From NCBI RefSeq assembly GCF_003967535.1, contig NZ_BIFR01000001.1, forward strand, positions 4,463,001-4,527,000: a stretch of DNA of 64,000 nt, written 5' to 3'. This DNA comes from Tengunoibacter tsumagoiensis. GTDB lineage: Bacteria; Chloroflexota; Ktedonobacteria; Ktedonobacterales; Ktedonobacteraceae. How positions within the stretch are numbered: position 1 is the stretch's first letter; each line of letters starts with the position of its first letter. The notes beneath the pieces were generated by a model. That model was given only the letters and a program-made list of their open reading frames with translations. It had not been told where the DNA came from and did not search any database. The translations under genes and the position numbers were made by a program. Shown piece after piece: positions 24,006-32,218 of the stretch.

Positions 24006-24356
24006 CTATTCCCATTCCATAACGGGGCGAATCTCGATGGAACCAACCTTCGCGCCTGGAATCTGAGAAGCCACTTTGATTGCCTCGTCGAGATTGTCGG
24101 TCTTGATCAGATAATAGCCACCAAGCTGTTCTTTGGTCTCAGCAAAAGGGCCATCGGTGGTCAAGACTTTTCCGTTTTGCACACGAATGGTGGTGGCTGC
24201 ACTCGTTGGATGGAGGGCCTCACCACCAAGTAAGACGCCACTCTCGCCAGCCGCCTGCGCAAATTCTCCATACGCGTTGAATTCTGCCTCTTGCTCAGCC
24301 TGGGTCATTTTTGCAGCCTCAGCTTCGTTCCCATAAATTAATGCTAAGTAGCGCAT
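24006..24356 (-). CDS. YCII-related (DGPF-domain) protein
   Basis: A 116-residue dimeric alpha-beta barrel protein of the YCII/DGPF family. The signature TDGPFAETKEQLGGYYLI is intact, and the N-terminus MRYLALIYGNE and C-terminal SIEIRPVMEW are also typical. These proteins frequently lie next to sigma factors of the ECF41/SigJ type, which is not the case here. ATG 24356 follows AAGGAG; the ORF can be extended to 24392 without a better start. Biochemical role unknown. Confidence 0.85.
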   Translation of the reverse strand: MRYLALIYGNEAEAAKMTQAEQEAEFNAYGEFAQAAGESGVLLGGEALHPTSAATTIRVQNGKVLTTDGPFAETKEQLGGYYLIKTDNLDEAIKVASQIPGAKVGSIEIRPVMEWE

Positions 24357-24601
24357 TGTTAGCTCCTTCTTTATCGTCGCTATCGCAAACAATAGATCTC
24401 ATCAGAAAAACTCGTTTAAGAGTTCTTTCATAGAGATGACGAACGAGATCTGACCATTTCGACAGTTCTGACAACGAATTTTGCCAATCTTCTCTTTTTG
24501 GTCCAGTCGGACTTTTCTAGGCAAACACAAGCATCCTATGATATAGTTACTCTATGTGGATACGCAGATTATTTAAAAAGCTGTAGAAGGGACACCCTGG
24601 T

Positions 24602-25591
24602 ATGCAAGAGCCAGTCAGCAGTTTTTCACCCACCTCTATCGATCTTCTTCATCGTCAGAGATTTACGCGTCTGGGACGATGGGCGGAGCACCATCCTTAT
24701 CTCAGTGCGGGGTCGCTCTTCCTGCTCCAACTTGCCTTTATGCGAGGACTGGGGTTTGTGCTTGGGCCTGTGGTCCATACACTGCATATCCCTTTCTTAC
24801 CAGCTAATCTATTGGCTGAAGCTCTCTATGCAGCGTTTGTGGCCATAATGATTTCACTCCTCGGCTGGTGGACCACCACAGGTTTCACCCGTGGACTGAG
24901 TACGAACCAGCAAGTTGTACTCTGCATTGCTCCTATAGCGCTCCTGGCACTGCCAGTCTTATGTGGACTCCCAACAGTAACGAATAAGGCTCCCTTTACA
25001 GTTATCTTGATGAGCACTGCACTGGCGTTGCTGGTGGGCTTTGCGGAGGAAGGCTTTTTTCGGGGTATACTCTTAAGTGCTTTACTGCCAAAAGGAATCT
25101 GGCTTGCGACGCTTGTCTCTTCGCTCCTCTTTGCCTGCGTGCATCTCGTTAATCTCTCGGCTGGCTTTACCTTGAATTATGTTGTAGGGCAACTCTTACT
25201 TGCCTTTGGAACGGGGATCCTGCTGGCTGCTCTCCGTTTAAGAACCACATCGATCTGGCCAGGGATTCTCCTGCATGCCATTCGCGATGTAGGCGGCCTG
25301 ATCTTGCTCTCTACGAACCCTAAACTTGTACAAAGCGTTCCTTTAACTGAAGCGCTTATCGTCAATGGGGTCTTCTGTGCCTTCTTTATCTTAAATGGGA
25401 CGATCCTGCTACGGCCACGGAAAATCCGGGAACTGAGCATCGTTTATCAACTACCCACGGCTCTACAACCCGCGCGACCAATACCACCAGAGGATCAGCC
25501 TGCAATCCCGCCCGACAATGCACCGTTTCAATCTCAATTCCCTTATGATGATCCGGCTTTCTATTCACCTCTCGATCAAGATACACTATGA
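24602..25591 (+). CDS. CPBP-family intramembrane metalloprotease
   Basis: A 329-residue multi-spanning protein of the CPBP (CAAX protease and bacteriocin-processing, Abi) family. Eight or so hydrophobic segments fill residues 40-275. Motif 1 is the Glu149-Glu150 pair with Arg154 (FAEEGFFRGIL), motif 2 is FACVHLVNL, and LLHAIRDVGG supplies the third His. The conserved residues imply an active glutamic/metal-dependent protease that cuts within or near the membrane. The C-terminal about 55 residues are Pro-rich, hydrophilic and probably disordered. Substrate unknown; no bacteriocin genes are adjacent. Confidence 0.85.
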   Translation: MQEPVSSFSPTSIDLLHRQRFTRLGRWAEHHPYLSAGSLFLLQLAFMRGLGFVLGPVVHTLHIPFLPANLLAEALYAAFVAIMISLLGWWTTTGFTRGLSTNQQVVLCIAPIALLALPVLCGLPTVTNKAPFTVILMSTALALLVGFAEEGFFRGILLSALLPKGIWLATLVSSLLFACVHLVNLSAGFTLNYVVGQLLLAFGTGILLAALRLRTTSIWPGILLHAIRDVGGLILLSTNPKLVQSVPLTEALIVNGVFCAFFILNGTILLRPRKIRELSIVYQLPTALQPARPIPPEDQPAIPPDNAPFQSQFPYDDPAFYSPLDQDTL

Positions 25592-25810
25592 ATGCCAGTG
25601 GTGATCACGAAGATAACTACTTACCGCTACAATATGGCAACGTATAAGAACAAAAAAACGTAGAAACATTGTATACTATTCTTAAGATTTGTATCGTTAT
25701 AGCTACCTTCCAGACAACTTTGTACAAGCTTTCCAGCAGACAATCTCGTATAATGAAGAAGGAACATTTTCTCAGGAAAGTGCAGGAGATATGTAAAGAG
25801 GGAGCCAGCT

Positions 25811-26506
25811 ATGTCTGATCCAGATACACTTGAAACATCATCCTCCTGGCAGGAGCTACAGTCAGACGTTGAACCTGATGCAGATGATATTCCTCCAGAA
25901 GTAGCAGCGCAAAACGCTCGCTCTTTTCATGCTTTTGTCGGGGTGGTCATCACCATCATCCTGCTCTGTTTGTTCCTCTATCTGCCACTTCCTACTGATC
26001 TCAAGACTCTTTTCTTATGCTGTGCTTTGTTTCTCACTGGCTTTCTTCTTTTTCGCAGTCTACCACCACAAAATAGCAAGCTACCGACCTTGCCACAGAT
26101 CCGGTATGCTCAAGATGAGGAGATTACTATGGGGGCTTCTCTGGCTCAGGAGACGTTTGAACAACTCGTGCAGGAGGCGCTGGATTCAATTCCAGCCGAG
26201 TTCTATGAACAGATGCGCAATCTTATCGTTATTGTCGAGGATGAGCCAGCCAGTGAGAGTCTGCAAGAGGCAGGTCTCCACAATGGTGAGACACTCCTGG
26301 GGCTCTATCAAGGAGTCCCATTGACTACCTGGGGCCATCAACATGCCCTCCTACCAGAACGCATTACGATCTATCAACAGACAATTGAGCGGCTCTGTGG
26401 CTACGATCATGAACGCATCCGCCACCAGGTAAGGGCCACTGTTCTCCATGAGGTTGCCCATCACTTTGGTATGGGTCATGAAGAGATGCCGATCTGGATG
26501 AAATAG
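25811..26506 (+). CDS. Membrane-anchored minimal zincin metallopeptidase
   Basis: A 231-residue protein. Residues about 38-86 form two membrane helices. The C-terminal 115 residues match the Zincin_1 family (PF06262, DUF1025): FEQLVQEALDSIPAEFYEQM, GLYQGVPLT, ITIYQQTIERLC, and the metal site HEVAHHFGMGHE, with His213, Glu214 and His217. Family members are usually about 115-140-residue soluble proteins, so the attached membrane anchor is unusual. The start has AAAGAGGGAG upstream. It stands alone, and its substrate is unknown. Confidence 0.8.
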   Translation: MSDPDTLETSSSWQELQSDVEPDADDIPPEVAAQNARSFHAFVGVVITIILLCLFLYLPLPTDLKTLFLCCALFLTGFLLFRSLPPQNSKLPTLPQIRYAQDEEITMGASLAQETFEQLVQEALDSIPAEFYEQMRNLIVIVEDEPASESLQEAGLHNGETLLGLYQGVPLTTWGHQHALLPERITIYQQTIERLCGYDHERIRHQVRATVLHEVAHHFGMGHEEMPIWMK

Positions 26507-26725
26507 CCGTTCCCATTCCTGAATAACAGCTCTCTAGCATCTCATATAGCGTCTCACTACTTCTTGAGAGCGAGGCGCCATCCCTTCATATTCTTTCCCT
26601 CAGAACCGTATTGGCGACTTTCTCATACGACAATCGCTTCAGAATGATGAACTCCTGTTTCTTCGATCGCAAAAACGAACTATTTATTTCCATATTAAAA
26701 ATGCATTAAATGATTTAAACATGTA

Positions 26726-26755
26726 TTGACATTTAGTCTGTTTTAGCTTTATTAT
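26726..26755 (+). promoter_or_regulatory. Promoter of the propeller lectin gene
   Basis: TTGACA (26726-26731), an 18-bp spacer and TATTAT (26750-26755) in an AT-rich region 105 bp ahead of ATG 26860. Confidence 0.7.
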
Positions 26756-26828
26756 CAGATCAATAAACTAAAATATAGTGGTTGAACTTTTCATCTATTT
26801 ATTCTTTCAAAGAAAGATAGCACGTATC

Positions 26829-26842
26829 TTGTGCGACAAAAA
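26829..26842 (+). promoter_or_regulatory. TTGTGCGACAAAAA motif near the lectin start
   Basis: The core TTGTGCGACAA is an imperfect palindrome. It lies between the promoter and ATG 26860 and recurs three times at 31530, 31582 and 31635 in front of another gene. It is a candidate operator. Confidence 0.45.
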
Positions 26843-26859
26843 TAGGAAGTGAGGGTGGC

Positions 26860-27978
26860 ATGAATTTTCGCTCTGGACCTGTCTTAATCTCTCATAGCGA
26901 CGAGCTGATGACTCTTTTTGTAGTGACAACCAGTGGTTCTCTCTGGCAAATCTGCTCTACTGGCGTGGACACCATCTGGCATGAACATGGGCAGCCGCAA
27001 GACACCGAAGGCAGTGGTGAGCTCGCAGCAAGACCCGCCATTGCAGCCCATTCAGACGGGCGTATCGAGCTCTGTGCCATTACACACGATGGGCAGCAGC
27101 TCTGGCAGCGCTCTCAACGAGGTGGAAGAGAGGATTGGAGCCCATGGCTACGCTTGCAGCTCCCCTCACCAACGCTCCGTTTAAATAAGATTCCCGCGCT
27201 GGCAATCTCGACAAGTGGACAATTGGAGCTCTTTGTGATTGCAGCGGATGGCAATCTCTATCATTGTTCACAAGATCCTTTGACAACTATCTGGTCAGAG
27301 TGGCACTGTTTTGGCCATCCAGCGAATGGGAGCCTCGCCAATATCCCTACCCTGGCGTTCAATAGCGTAGGGTGCCTGGAGCTATTTGCTGTAGGCGAGG
27401 ATGGAGATCTTTATCATCTTCAACAGACAACTCCACAGGGACCATGGAGCACCTGGCGCTCCCATGGACATCCTCCCACAGGTCCGCTTCTGACCCCACT
27501 TACCGACAACCTCCAGCCAACGCTCCACATGAATGCACAGGGGCAACTGACGCTCTTTATCGCTGATGGCGATCTGCATCAACTCTCTCAACAATCTCCC
27601 TCTGGCGAATGGTCAGAATGGCAAGAGCATGGACACCCACAGAATGCTCTTGTCTTTAATAATGCTCAGATCGTCTGCAATAGCAGTGGAGCGCTTGAAG
27701 TCTTTGTCCTGGGCACAAACTTTCGCCTCTACCACGTCTGGCAGACCAGACCGCAAGCCACATGGTCTGATTGGACCTGTCATGGACAGCCAGCAGGAAC
27801 AACATTGGAAGGGACCCTCGCCGTGACCGCTTCCACCAACGGTACGCTGACCGTTTTTGCAGTTGGTGAGAATGTACGGCAACAACAAAGTGATCTCTAT
27901 CTCATGACACAATCATCTCTCTCTGGCCCCTGGTCATCATGGATCTCACTGTCAACGCCTGTTCATCAGACTTCCTAA
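26860..27978 (+). CDS. PLL-like (tectonin-type) seven-bladed propeller lectin
   Basis: A 372-residue protein built almost entirely of seven repeats of about 50 residues. They follow the pattern PAI-A-s-GxLELFxxxxDGxLYHxxQxxPxGxWSxWxxxGHP. Tryptophan pairs such as IWSEW, PWSTW, EWSEW and TWSDW close each blade. This is the PLL-like beta-propeller architecture of Photorhabdus fucose-binding lectins and related bacterial propellers, whose blades bind fucose or O-methylated sugars. There is no signal peptide and no other domain, so it is either cytoplasmic or exported by an unseen route. It has a strong promoter and its own terminator. Confidence 0.8.
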   Translation: MNFRSGPVLISHSDELMTLFVVTTSGSLWQICSTGVDTIWHEHGQPQDTEGSGELAARPAIAAHSDGRIELCAITHDGQQLWQRSQRGGREDWSPWLRLQLPSPTLRLNKIPALAISTSGQLELFVIAADGNLYHCSQDPLTTIWSEWHCFGHPANGSLANIPTLAFNSVGCLELFAVGEDGDLYHLQQTTPQGPWSTWRSHGHPPTGPLLTPLTDNLQPTLHMNAQGQLTLFIADGDLHQLSQQSPSGEWSEWQEHGHPQNALVFNNAQIVCNSSGALEVFVLGTNFRLYHVWQTRPQATWSDWTCHGQPAGTTLEGTLAVTASTNGTLTVFAVGENVRQQQSDLYLMTQSSLSGPWSSWISLSTPVHQTS

Positions 27979-27986
27979 CAAGCTAT

Positions 27987-28032
27987 ACTCCACTTGAACG
28001 AAAAACCGCAGCTATCAAGTGGAGTCCCTTTC
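27987..28032 (+). terminator. Terminator after the lectin gene
   Basis: ACTCCACTTGA (27987-27997) pairs with TCAAGTGGAGT (28015-28025), followed by CCCTTTCTTT. It lies 9 bp after the stop. Confidence 0.8.
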
Positions 28033-28062
28033 TTTCAGTTGCTGCTCGCAACTGCTGCGCTC

Positions 28063-28091
28063 TTGACAAGCTGCACCTGTGCTGCTATCCT
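28063..28091 (+). promoter_or_regulatory. Promoter ahead of the ABC-F gene
   Basis: TTGACA (28063-28068), a 17-bp spacer and TATCCT (28086-28091). The resulting transcript would carry a leader of about 470 nt before ATG 28569. Confidence 0.65.
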
Positions 28092-28094
28092 TTA

Positions 28095-28568
28095 TAGGGC
28101 TCCTATACGTCTTTAGGAGCTTGTATTAACCTTCATGGAAGGGTTTTTTCCAGGATTTTTTATGAAAAGAGCGTTACCACTCGCGGTCAATACCGCCGCA
28201 TGAGCGACCACGCCAGGGCTTGTGCGGCAGGAAATGGTACTTTTTGATGCATGCTCACCACACCTTCATCGCTGAAGTGAGCACGTCTTCACTTGCATTG
28301 CATCTTCTCTTTTCCATTCCTCCCTTCTCTCTTTTCAAGGCGTGTGTCGCCGGGCATCGATCCTCTTCGTTGCTTGCTTTGCGGCACCGTGGCTCACCAC
28401 TCTTGCTTCCCGCCACTTTTCCATGTGCGAGCGCCGAAAAAGGAGTCCAGCCCACCAGAACTGTAGCGTGCGCGGCGCCCTTCATCGGTGTCTGATAAGC
28501 GCAGACCAACCAAGGTTTTTCAAATAGTCCAATGAGCAGGAAGCAAACAAAGGAAACAGAATAAACAT
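28095..28568 (+). promoter_or_regulatory. Long structured leader of the ABC-F gene
   Basis: Several hairpins are visible in order: GCTCCTA/TAGGAGC (about 28098-28119), a terminator-like CCTTC-ATG-GAAGG followed by GTTTTTT (about 28132-28150), and GCGGTCAATACCGC (about 28182-28195). Short ORFs are present but none has convincing coding features. Attenuation in long leaders is known for some antibiotic-resistance ABC-F genes, so ribosome- or antibiotic-responsive control is possible; this is inference. Confidence 0.4.
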
Positions 28569-30176
28569 ATGTTACAAGTGAACCATCTTAAACTCTCTTA
28601 TGGTGCCCGCAGGATCCTGGATGATGTCTCATTTACGGTCGCTCCTGGTGAGAAGGCCGGGCTGATTGGAATCAATGGCGCGGGGAAAAGCTCTCTCTTA
28701 AAAATTGTGGCTGGCTATCAAGAGGCTGATGCCGGATCGGTCGTTCTCCCTCGCACCCATGGCTATCTCTCACAGGATATCGCTCACGAGGCTCCCGTTG
28801 CAGATGGCGGCACAGCTCGCGATTTTATCTTTAGTGCCACTGGACTGGATAAGGCGATCCTGGAATATGAAGCTCTCTCTCATAAGATTGCATCCGTTGA
28901 AGGTGATGAGCTGGAAAAGGTGCTGGAAGATTTCGAACAGGCACAATCTCGCCTCGATGCTCTCGGCTATTATGATGCCGATGCTCGCTGCGAGCAATTA
29001 ATTGATGGTCTGAAGATCGGTGGTGTCCCTCTCGATCGTGAGGTCAGTACTCTGAGCGGTGGACAAAAAACAAAGCTCGCGCTCGTACGTCTTCTCTTTC
29101 AGTCGCCTGAGCTCCTCATGCTTGACGAGCCGACAAACTTCCTGGACGTTGAAGCCACTCTCTGGCTGATGGACTTCCTGGAGTCGTATCAGGGAGCATT
29201 GCTGATCATCTCGCATGATCTCGATCTCATCGACCGCAGTATCAATAAGGTTCTCCGCTTAAATGAGTTTACCCATAAGCTAGAGGAGTATCGTGGAACC
29301 TATTCCAACTACTTGACGGCTGTCGGGGATGCTCTGGCTCTGATGGAGCGCACAAAGAAACAGCAGGAGCGCGATATTGAACGCTTAAAAAAGACCTCTG
29401 ATCGCCTGCGTGGCTTCGGTGCAACACGTGTAAAACAACGTATTGCCATGGATAAGCGTATCGCTACTCTGGAAGAAAGCAAGCCACAACTGCCACAGCA
29501 GAGCCGCAAGATGAAGATTGAATTTCCATTGCGTACGCAGAGTGGCCAGCTCGTAATTAAAGCTGAGAAGCTCAATAAAAGCTATGGGACGAAACAGATC
29601 TTTAAGGATATTAGCTTCGAAATTGAACGAGGACAGCGGCTGGTCATTGTCGGGCTGAACGGTGTAGGTAAGACGACATTGATGCGCACTATTCTTAATC
29701 TCACCCCCATCAATTCTGGAAAAATCTTAATGGGCGACCGCGTTCACGTGGGCTACTATGCTCAAGAGAATGAAGGTCTCGACTATGAGAATACTGTAAT
29801 CAATGAGGCAACTGCTGTCTTCCCTACTGATACAAAACATGTTCGAGGTGTTCTGGGCCGCTTCCTCTTCCAGGGCGATCGGGTCTTTCAGAAGATTGGA
29901 ACGCTCAGCGGCGGTGAAAAGACACGTCTGGCGATGGCAAAGATGGTGCTCGATGGCCCCAATCTGCTCATGCTCGACGAACCTACAAGCCACCTGGATG
30001 TGATCTCGAAAAATATTATAGGTGAAGCCCTCGGCAATTTCCATGGCACGATTGTAACTGTTACTCACGATGTCGAGTTTGTCCGACTCTTAAAACCAAC
30101 GATGATCCTACTAATGCCTGAAGGTAAGGTTCTTCATTATGATCCAAAATATGAAGACCTCCTGGAGCGTGCATAA
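28569..30176 (+). CDS. ABC-F family ATP-binding protein
   Basis: A 535-residue protein with two ABC ATPase domains on one chain and no membrane segment. Domain 1 has the Walker A GINGAGKSS, signature LSGGQ and LMLDEPTNFLD; domain 2 has GLNGVGKTT, LSGGE and LMLDEPTSHLD. Between them is the charged coiled-coil linker (residues about 245-320, rich in KKQQERDIERLKK), which in ABC-F proteins reaches into the ribosomal E site. These proteins act on the translating ribosome, either as housekeeping factors or by protecting against ribosome-targeting antibiotics. The class cannot be settled by sequence inspection, although the very long leader would fit an inducible gene. The last codons are duplicated just downstream. 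Confidence 0.92.
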   Translation: MLQVNHLKLSYGARRILDDVSFTVAPGEKAGLIGINGAGKSSLLKIVAGYQEADAGSVVLPRTHGYLSQDIAHEAPVADGGTARDFIFSATGLDKAILEYEALSHKIASVEGDELEKVLEDFEQAQSRLDALGYYDADARCEQLIDGLKIGGVPLDREVSTLSGGQKTKLALVRLLFQSPELLMLDEPTNFLDVEATLWLMDFLESYQGALLIISHDLDLIDRSINKVLRLNEFTHKLEEYRGTYSNYLTAVGDALALMERTKKQQERDIERLKKTSDRLRGFGATRVKQRIAMDKRIATLEESKPQLPQQSRKMKIEFPLRTQSGQLVIKAEKLNKSYGTKQIFKDISFEIERGQRLVIVGLNGVGKTTLMRTILNLTPINSGKILMGDRVHVGYYAQENEGLDYENTVINEATAVFPTDTKHVRGVLGRFLFQGDRVFQKIGTLSGGEKTRLAMAKMVLDGPNLLMLDEPTSHLDVISKNIIGEALGNFHGTIVTVTHDVEFVRLLKPTMILLMPEGKVLHYDPKYEDLLERA

Positions 30177-30249
30177 GTATAATAGCGCTAAACTTCGAAT
30201 ACGAAGACCTCCTTGAGCGTGCATAAGGACAATAGCGCTACATTTCGAG
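30150..30249 (+). repeat. Tandem direct repeat, 2 x 50 bp, at the ABC-F gene end
   Basis: Units 30150-30199 and 30200-30249 are about 86% identical. Each contains the codons for YEDLLERA and the TAA stop, followed by AATAGCGCTA. The second unit lies after the real stop. Confidence 0.9.
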
Positions 30250-30281
30250 AAGGCAATGAGGTGACTCATTGCCTTCTTTGC
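30248..30281 (+). terminator. Terminator of the ABC-F gene
   Basis: AGAAGGCAATGAG pairs with CTCATTGCCTTCT around a GTGA loop, followed by TTT. It follows directly on the tandem duplication. Confidence 0.8.
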
Positions 30282-30402
30282 CCAATAAAACGCTTTTGTC
30301 TCATATAGATGGGGTTTTAGGACAACATGCCAGATAATATGCTATAAATAAAGCAGGATCAAAGTTACAGCCATATATAATTGAAAGGGATTGGGCTGAA
30401 GC

Positions 30403-31362
30403 ATGCAGTTCTTAACGCTTCTTACGCTTGAGATGCGGATGCGCTTGCGCCGCGAACGTACAATCTGGGTGATTGTTGGCTATATCACTTTTATGGGAGT
30501 GCTGGGCTGGCTCATGCTTAATGCCAATCGCTCCAATGTATCGCAAGGTCCTTACAGCCTGAATTCGCCAAGTGATCTCGGGCTCTCGCTGTATTCGTTT
30601 CTCGCCAATATACAACTTCTCCTTATTGTGTTTATTACTCCCTCATTCACATCTACCGCGATCAATAGCGAGAAGGAACGTCAGACCTATGATATGCTGC
30701 TCTGCTCTCGCCTCTCAACTTTCTCTCTGGTAATGGGGAAACTGGTCGCTGGCCTGATTAATGCTTTTCTCCTTATTGCAGCCTCTATCCCTCTCTTTAG
30801 CCTGGTCTTTTTCTTTGGCGGGGTCTCTCCTTCTCAGATTGGCAGTGCACTCACTATTTTCCTGAGTACGACGCTCCTTCTCGGTAGCTATGGGCTCCTC
30901 TGCTCACTTCTGTTTAAGCGACCAGCAATCTCTACGGCAATTACCTATATTACCGGTCTGCTCTGGCTCCTGATTCCTATTGCCTTCAACTATCTCTTCA
31001 TCAATACTGGAAACTGGCGCTATCTTCAGATGTATCCCCATCGAACACAACTTCTGTATATCTGGAATCCTCTGTATGCTCTCTCGAGTATCCTTCCCTC
31101 TAATGCGCTACCATTCTTTCGCTTCACTCCCTACGTTGTTAACCCCGGGATGGTTGTTAGTTATGGCAAAGGCTCTATTGGCTATATCGCTTCTCCACCG
31201 CTCTTTCAATTAGGCAGTTGGCAGGTTGCTCCATGGCATGTTTATGACCTGATAAGCCTTGCTCTGGCTGTGGTGTTCTTCGCGCTTTCGCTACTCCTCG
31301 CTCGACCCCGATTACGCATAGTAAATTTCAGGCGAGGTCAACCCAAAGCACAGGCCGCCTGA
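30403..31362 (+). CDS. ABC-2 type transporter permease
   Basis: A 319-residue membrane protein. A cytoplasmic N-terminus rich in Arg (LEMRMRLRRERT) precedes a first helix at about residues 22-40. Five more helices lie at about 66-86, 110-140, 145-170, 178-200 and 285-305. The pattern INSEKERQTYDMLLCSRLS after the second helix is the coupling region typical of ABC-2 permeases (drug or lipid exporters, YhaP/NatB-like). No partner ATPase gene lies nearby; the adjacent ABC-F protein is not a transport ATPase, so the partner must be encoded elsewhere. Confidence 0.75.
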   Translation: MQFLTLLTLEMRMRLRRERTIWVIVGYITFMGVLGWLMLNANRSNVSQGPYSLNSPSDLGLSLYSFLANIQLLLIVFITPSFTSTAINSEKERQTYDMLLCSRLSTFSLVMGKLVAGLINAFLLIAASIPLFSLVFFFGGVSPSQIGSALTIFLSTTLLLGSYGLLCSLLFKRPAISTAITYITGLLWLLIPIAFNYLFINTGNWRYLQMYPHRTQLLYIWNPLYALSSILPSNALPFFRFTPYVVNPGMVVSYGKGSIGYIASPPLFQLGSWQVAPWHVYDLISLALAVVFFALSLLLARPRLRIVNFRRGQPKAQAA

Positions 31363-31400
31363 TAGGTCAGAGCATAGGACATCAACCCTAGCATCAGAAG

Positions 31401-31438
31401 AGAGAGCTTTACCCACGAATATGGTAAAGCTCTCTTTT
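31401..31438 (+). terminator. Terminator after the ABC-2 permease gene
   Basis: AGAGAGCTTTACC pairs with GGTAAAGCTCTCT around a 9-nt loop, followed by TTTT. Confidence 0.85.
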
Positions 31439-31520
31439 CGCTTTCACTGACCAGAGCCATTAAAAAGGCCGATAAAGAAAGACAAACACATTGCAAGTGT
31501 ATGACTTTGTCCACTATAGT

Positions 31521-31671
31521 GATAGACATTTGTGCGACAAAAAGGCTGAAGAATCTGACATTATTCGGTATTGATAGACATTTGTGTGACAAAAAATGTT
31601 GAAGAATCTGACATTATTCGGTATTGATAGGCATTTGTGTGACAAAAAATGTTGAAGAATCTGACATTATT
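31521..31671 (+). repeat. Three tandem repeats of 52-53 bp
   Basis: Units start at 31521, 31573 and 31626. Each contains GATAGACATTTGTGTGACAA followed by a short A-run, GAAGAATCTGACATTATT and (in the first two) CGGTATT. The core TTGTGYGACAA is an imperfect palindrome at 31530, 31582 and 31635. The array lies 170-320 bp upstream of the small gene at 31839. Confidence 0.92.
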
Positions 31672-31680
31672 ATATATAGT
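31652..31680 (+). promoter_or_regulatory. Possible promoter at the end of the repeat array
   Basis: TTGAAG (31652-31657), a 17-bp spacer and TATAGT (31675-31680). The -35 lies within the third repeat, and only the last repeat has a good -10. Confidence 0.5.
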
Positions 31681-31838
31681 AATGAGTATAGCCATGTATG
31701 TACGAACAAACACGTTCATATTCTCAACGAAAAAGGCGAGAAGCTCCGTTTAAGCATATAAATCTATCATTTTATTGCGAACACTCTTACCATTTAACAT
31801 CTGGCATCATTGTTTTTAACAATTAAAAGGAGTTCAGC

Positions 31839-32060
31839 ATGGCACAAAGCGAGGTCGCACAGTTACGCCAACAGATTGTAGAAGAGTATGAAGCAATGAA
31901 ACGAGGCTTGTCTGGACTAAAGCTGGGATCAGCCAAACACGCCTTTATCGATGCCCGCATGAAACGTGTCGATGGCTATCATAACCAGCTTTCTCAGCAC
32001 GTCGGAGAGCAAGATGCGACGATGGCAATCTGTGAACTCTATGTACAGGTGATTGGCTAA
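31839..32060 (+). CDS. Small conserved-looking helical protein of unknown function
   Basis: A 73-residue, mostly helical, charged protein with an amphipathic N-terminus (SEVAQLRQQIVEEYEAMKRGLSG), then KHAFIDARMKRVDGYHNQL and VGEQDATMAICELY. AAAAGGAG precedes ATG 31839 at good spacing and a strong terminator follows, so it is expressed as a single gene. I recognise no domain. The promoter region holds three tandem copies of a possible operator, an elaborate control for such a small gene. Confidence 0.75.
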   Translation: MAQSEVAQLRQQIVEEYEAMKRGLSGLKLGSAKHAFIDARMKRVDGYHNQLSQHVGEQDATMAICELYVQVIG

Positions 32061-32079
32061 TCTCTGATCTTCGCTCTAC

Positions 32080-32132
32080 GCTCGCCTTCTAGAAAGAAAA
32101 AGAGGCCTTCTTTCTAGAAGGCGAGCTTTTTT
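32080..32132 (+). terminator. 18-bp stem terminator
   Basis: GCTCGCCTTCTAGAAAGA (32080-32097) pairs perfectly with TCTTTCTAGAAGGCGAGC (32109-32126), followed by TTTTTT. Confidence 0.92.
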
Positions 32133-32218
32133 GCACTAAGAACTTTTGCGCTCTTTGCATCAACTATTTCAACGCAAGATACGTATGTGATATGCTCTCT
32201 AAAGAGAGGAGAGCATGT

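Larger units (their letters stand above)
26507..26859 (+). other. AT-rich intergenic region with lectin promoter
   Basis: This contains a weak GCTCTC/GAGAGC hairpin (about 26529-26572), then an AT-rich stretch with the lectin promoter at 26726-26755 and the TTGTGCGACAAAAA motif at 26829-26842. No gene is seen. Confidence 0.5.

Noticed and set aside
26507..26700. Possible transposon remnant in the gap before the lectin gene
   Set aside because: No inverted terminal repeats or transposase similarity seen.
28220..28495. 91-residue ORF in the ABC-F leader
   Set aside because: No ribosome binding site, unusual composition and an opposite-strand ORF of equal length; better explained as leader RNA.
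31521..31671. CRISPR array
   Set aside because: Only three units in direct contact with no unique spacers; these are tandem repeats.
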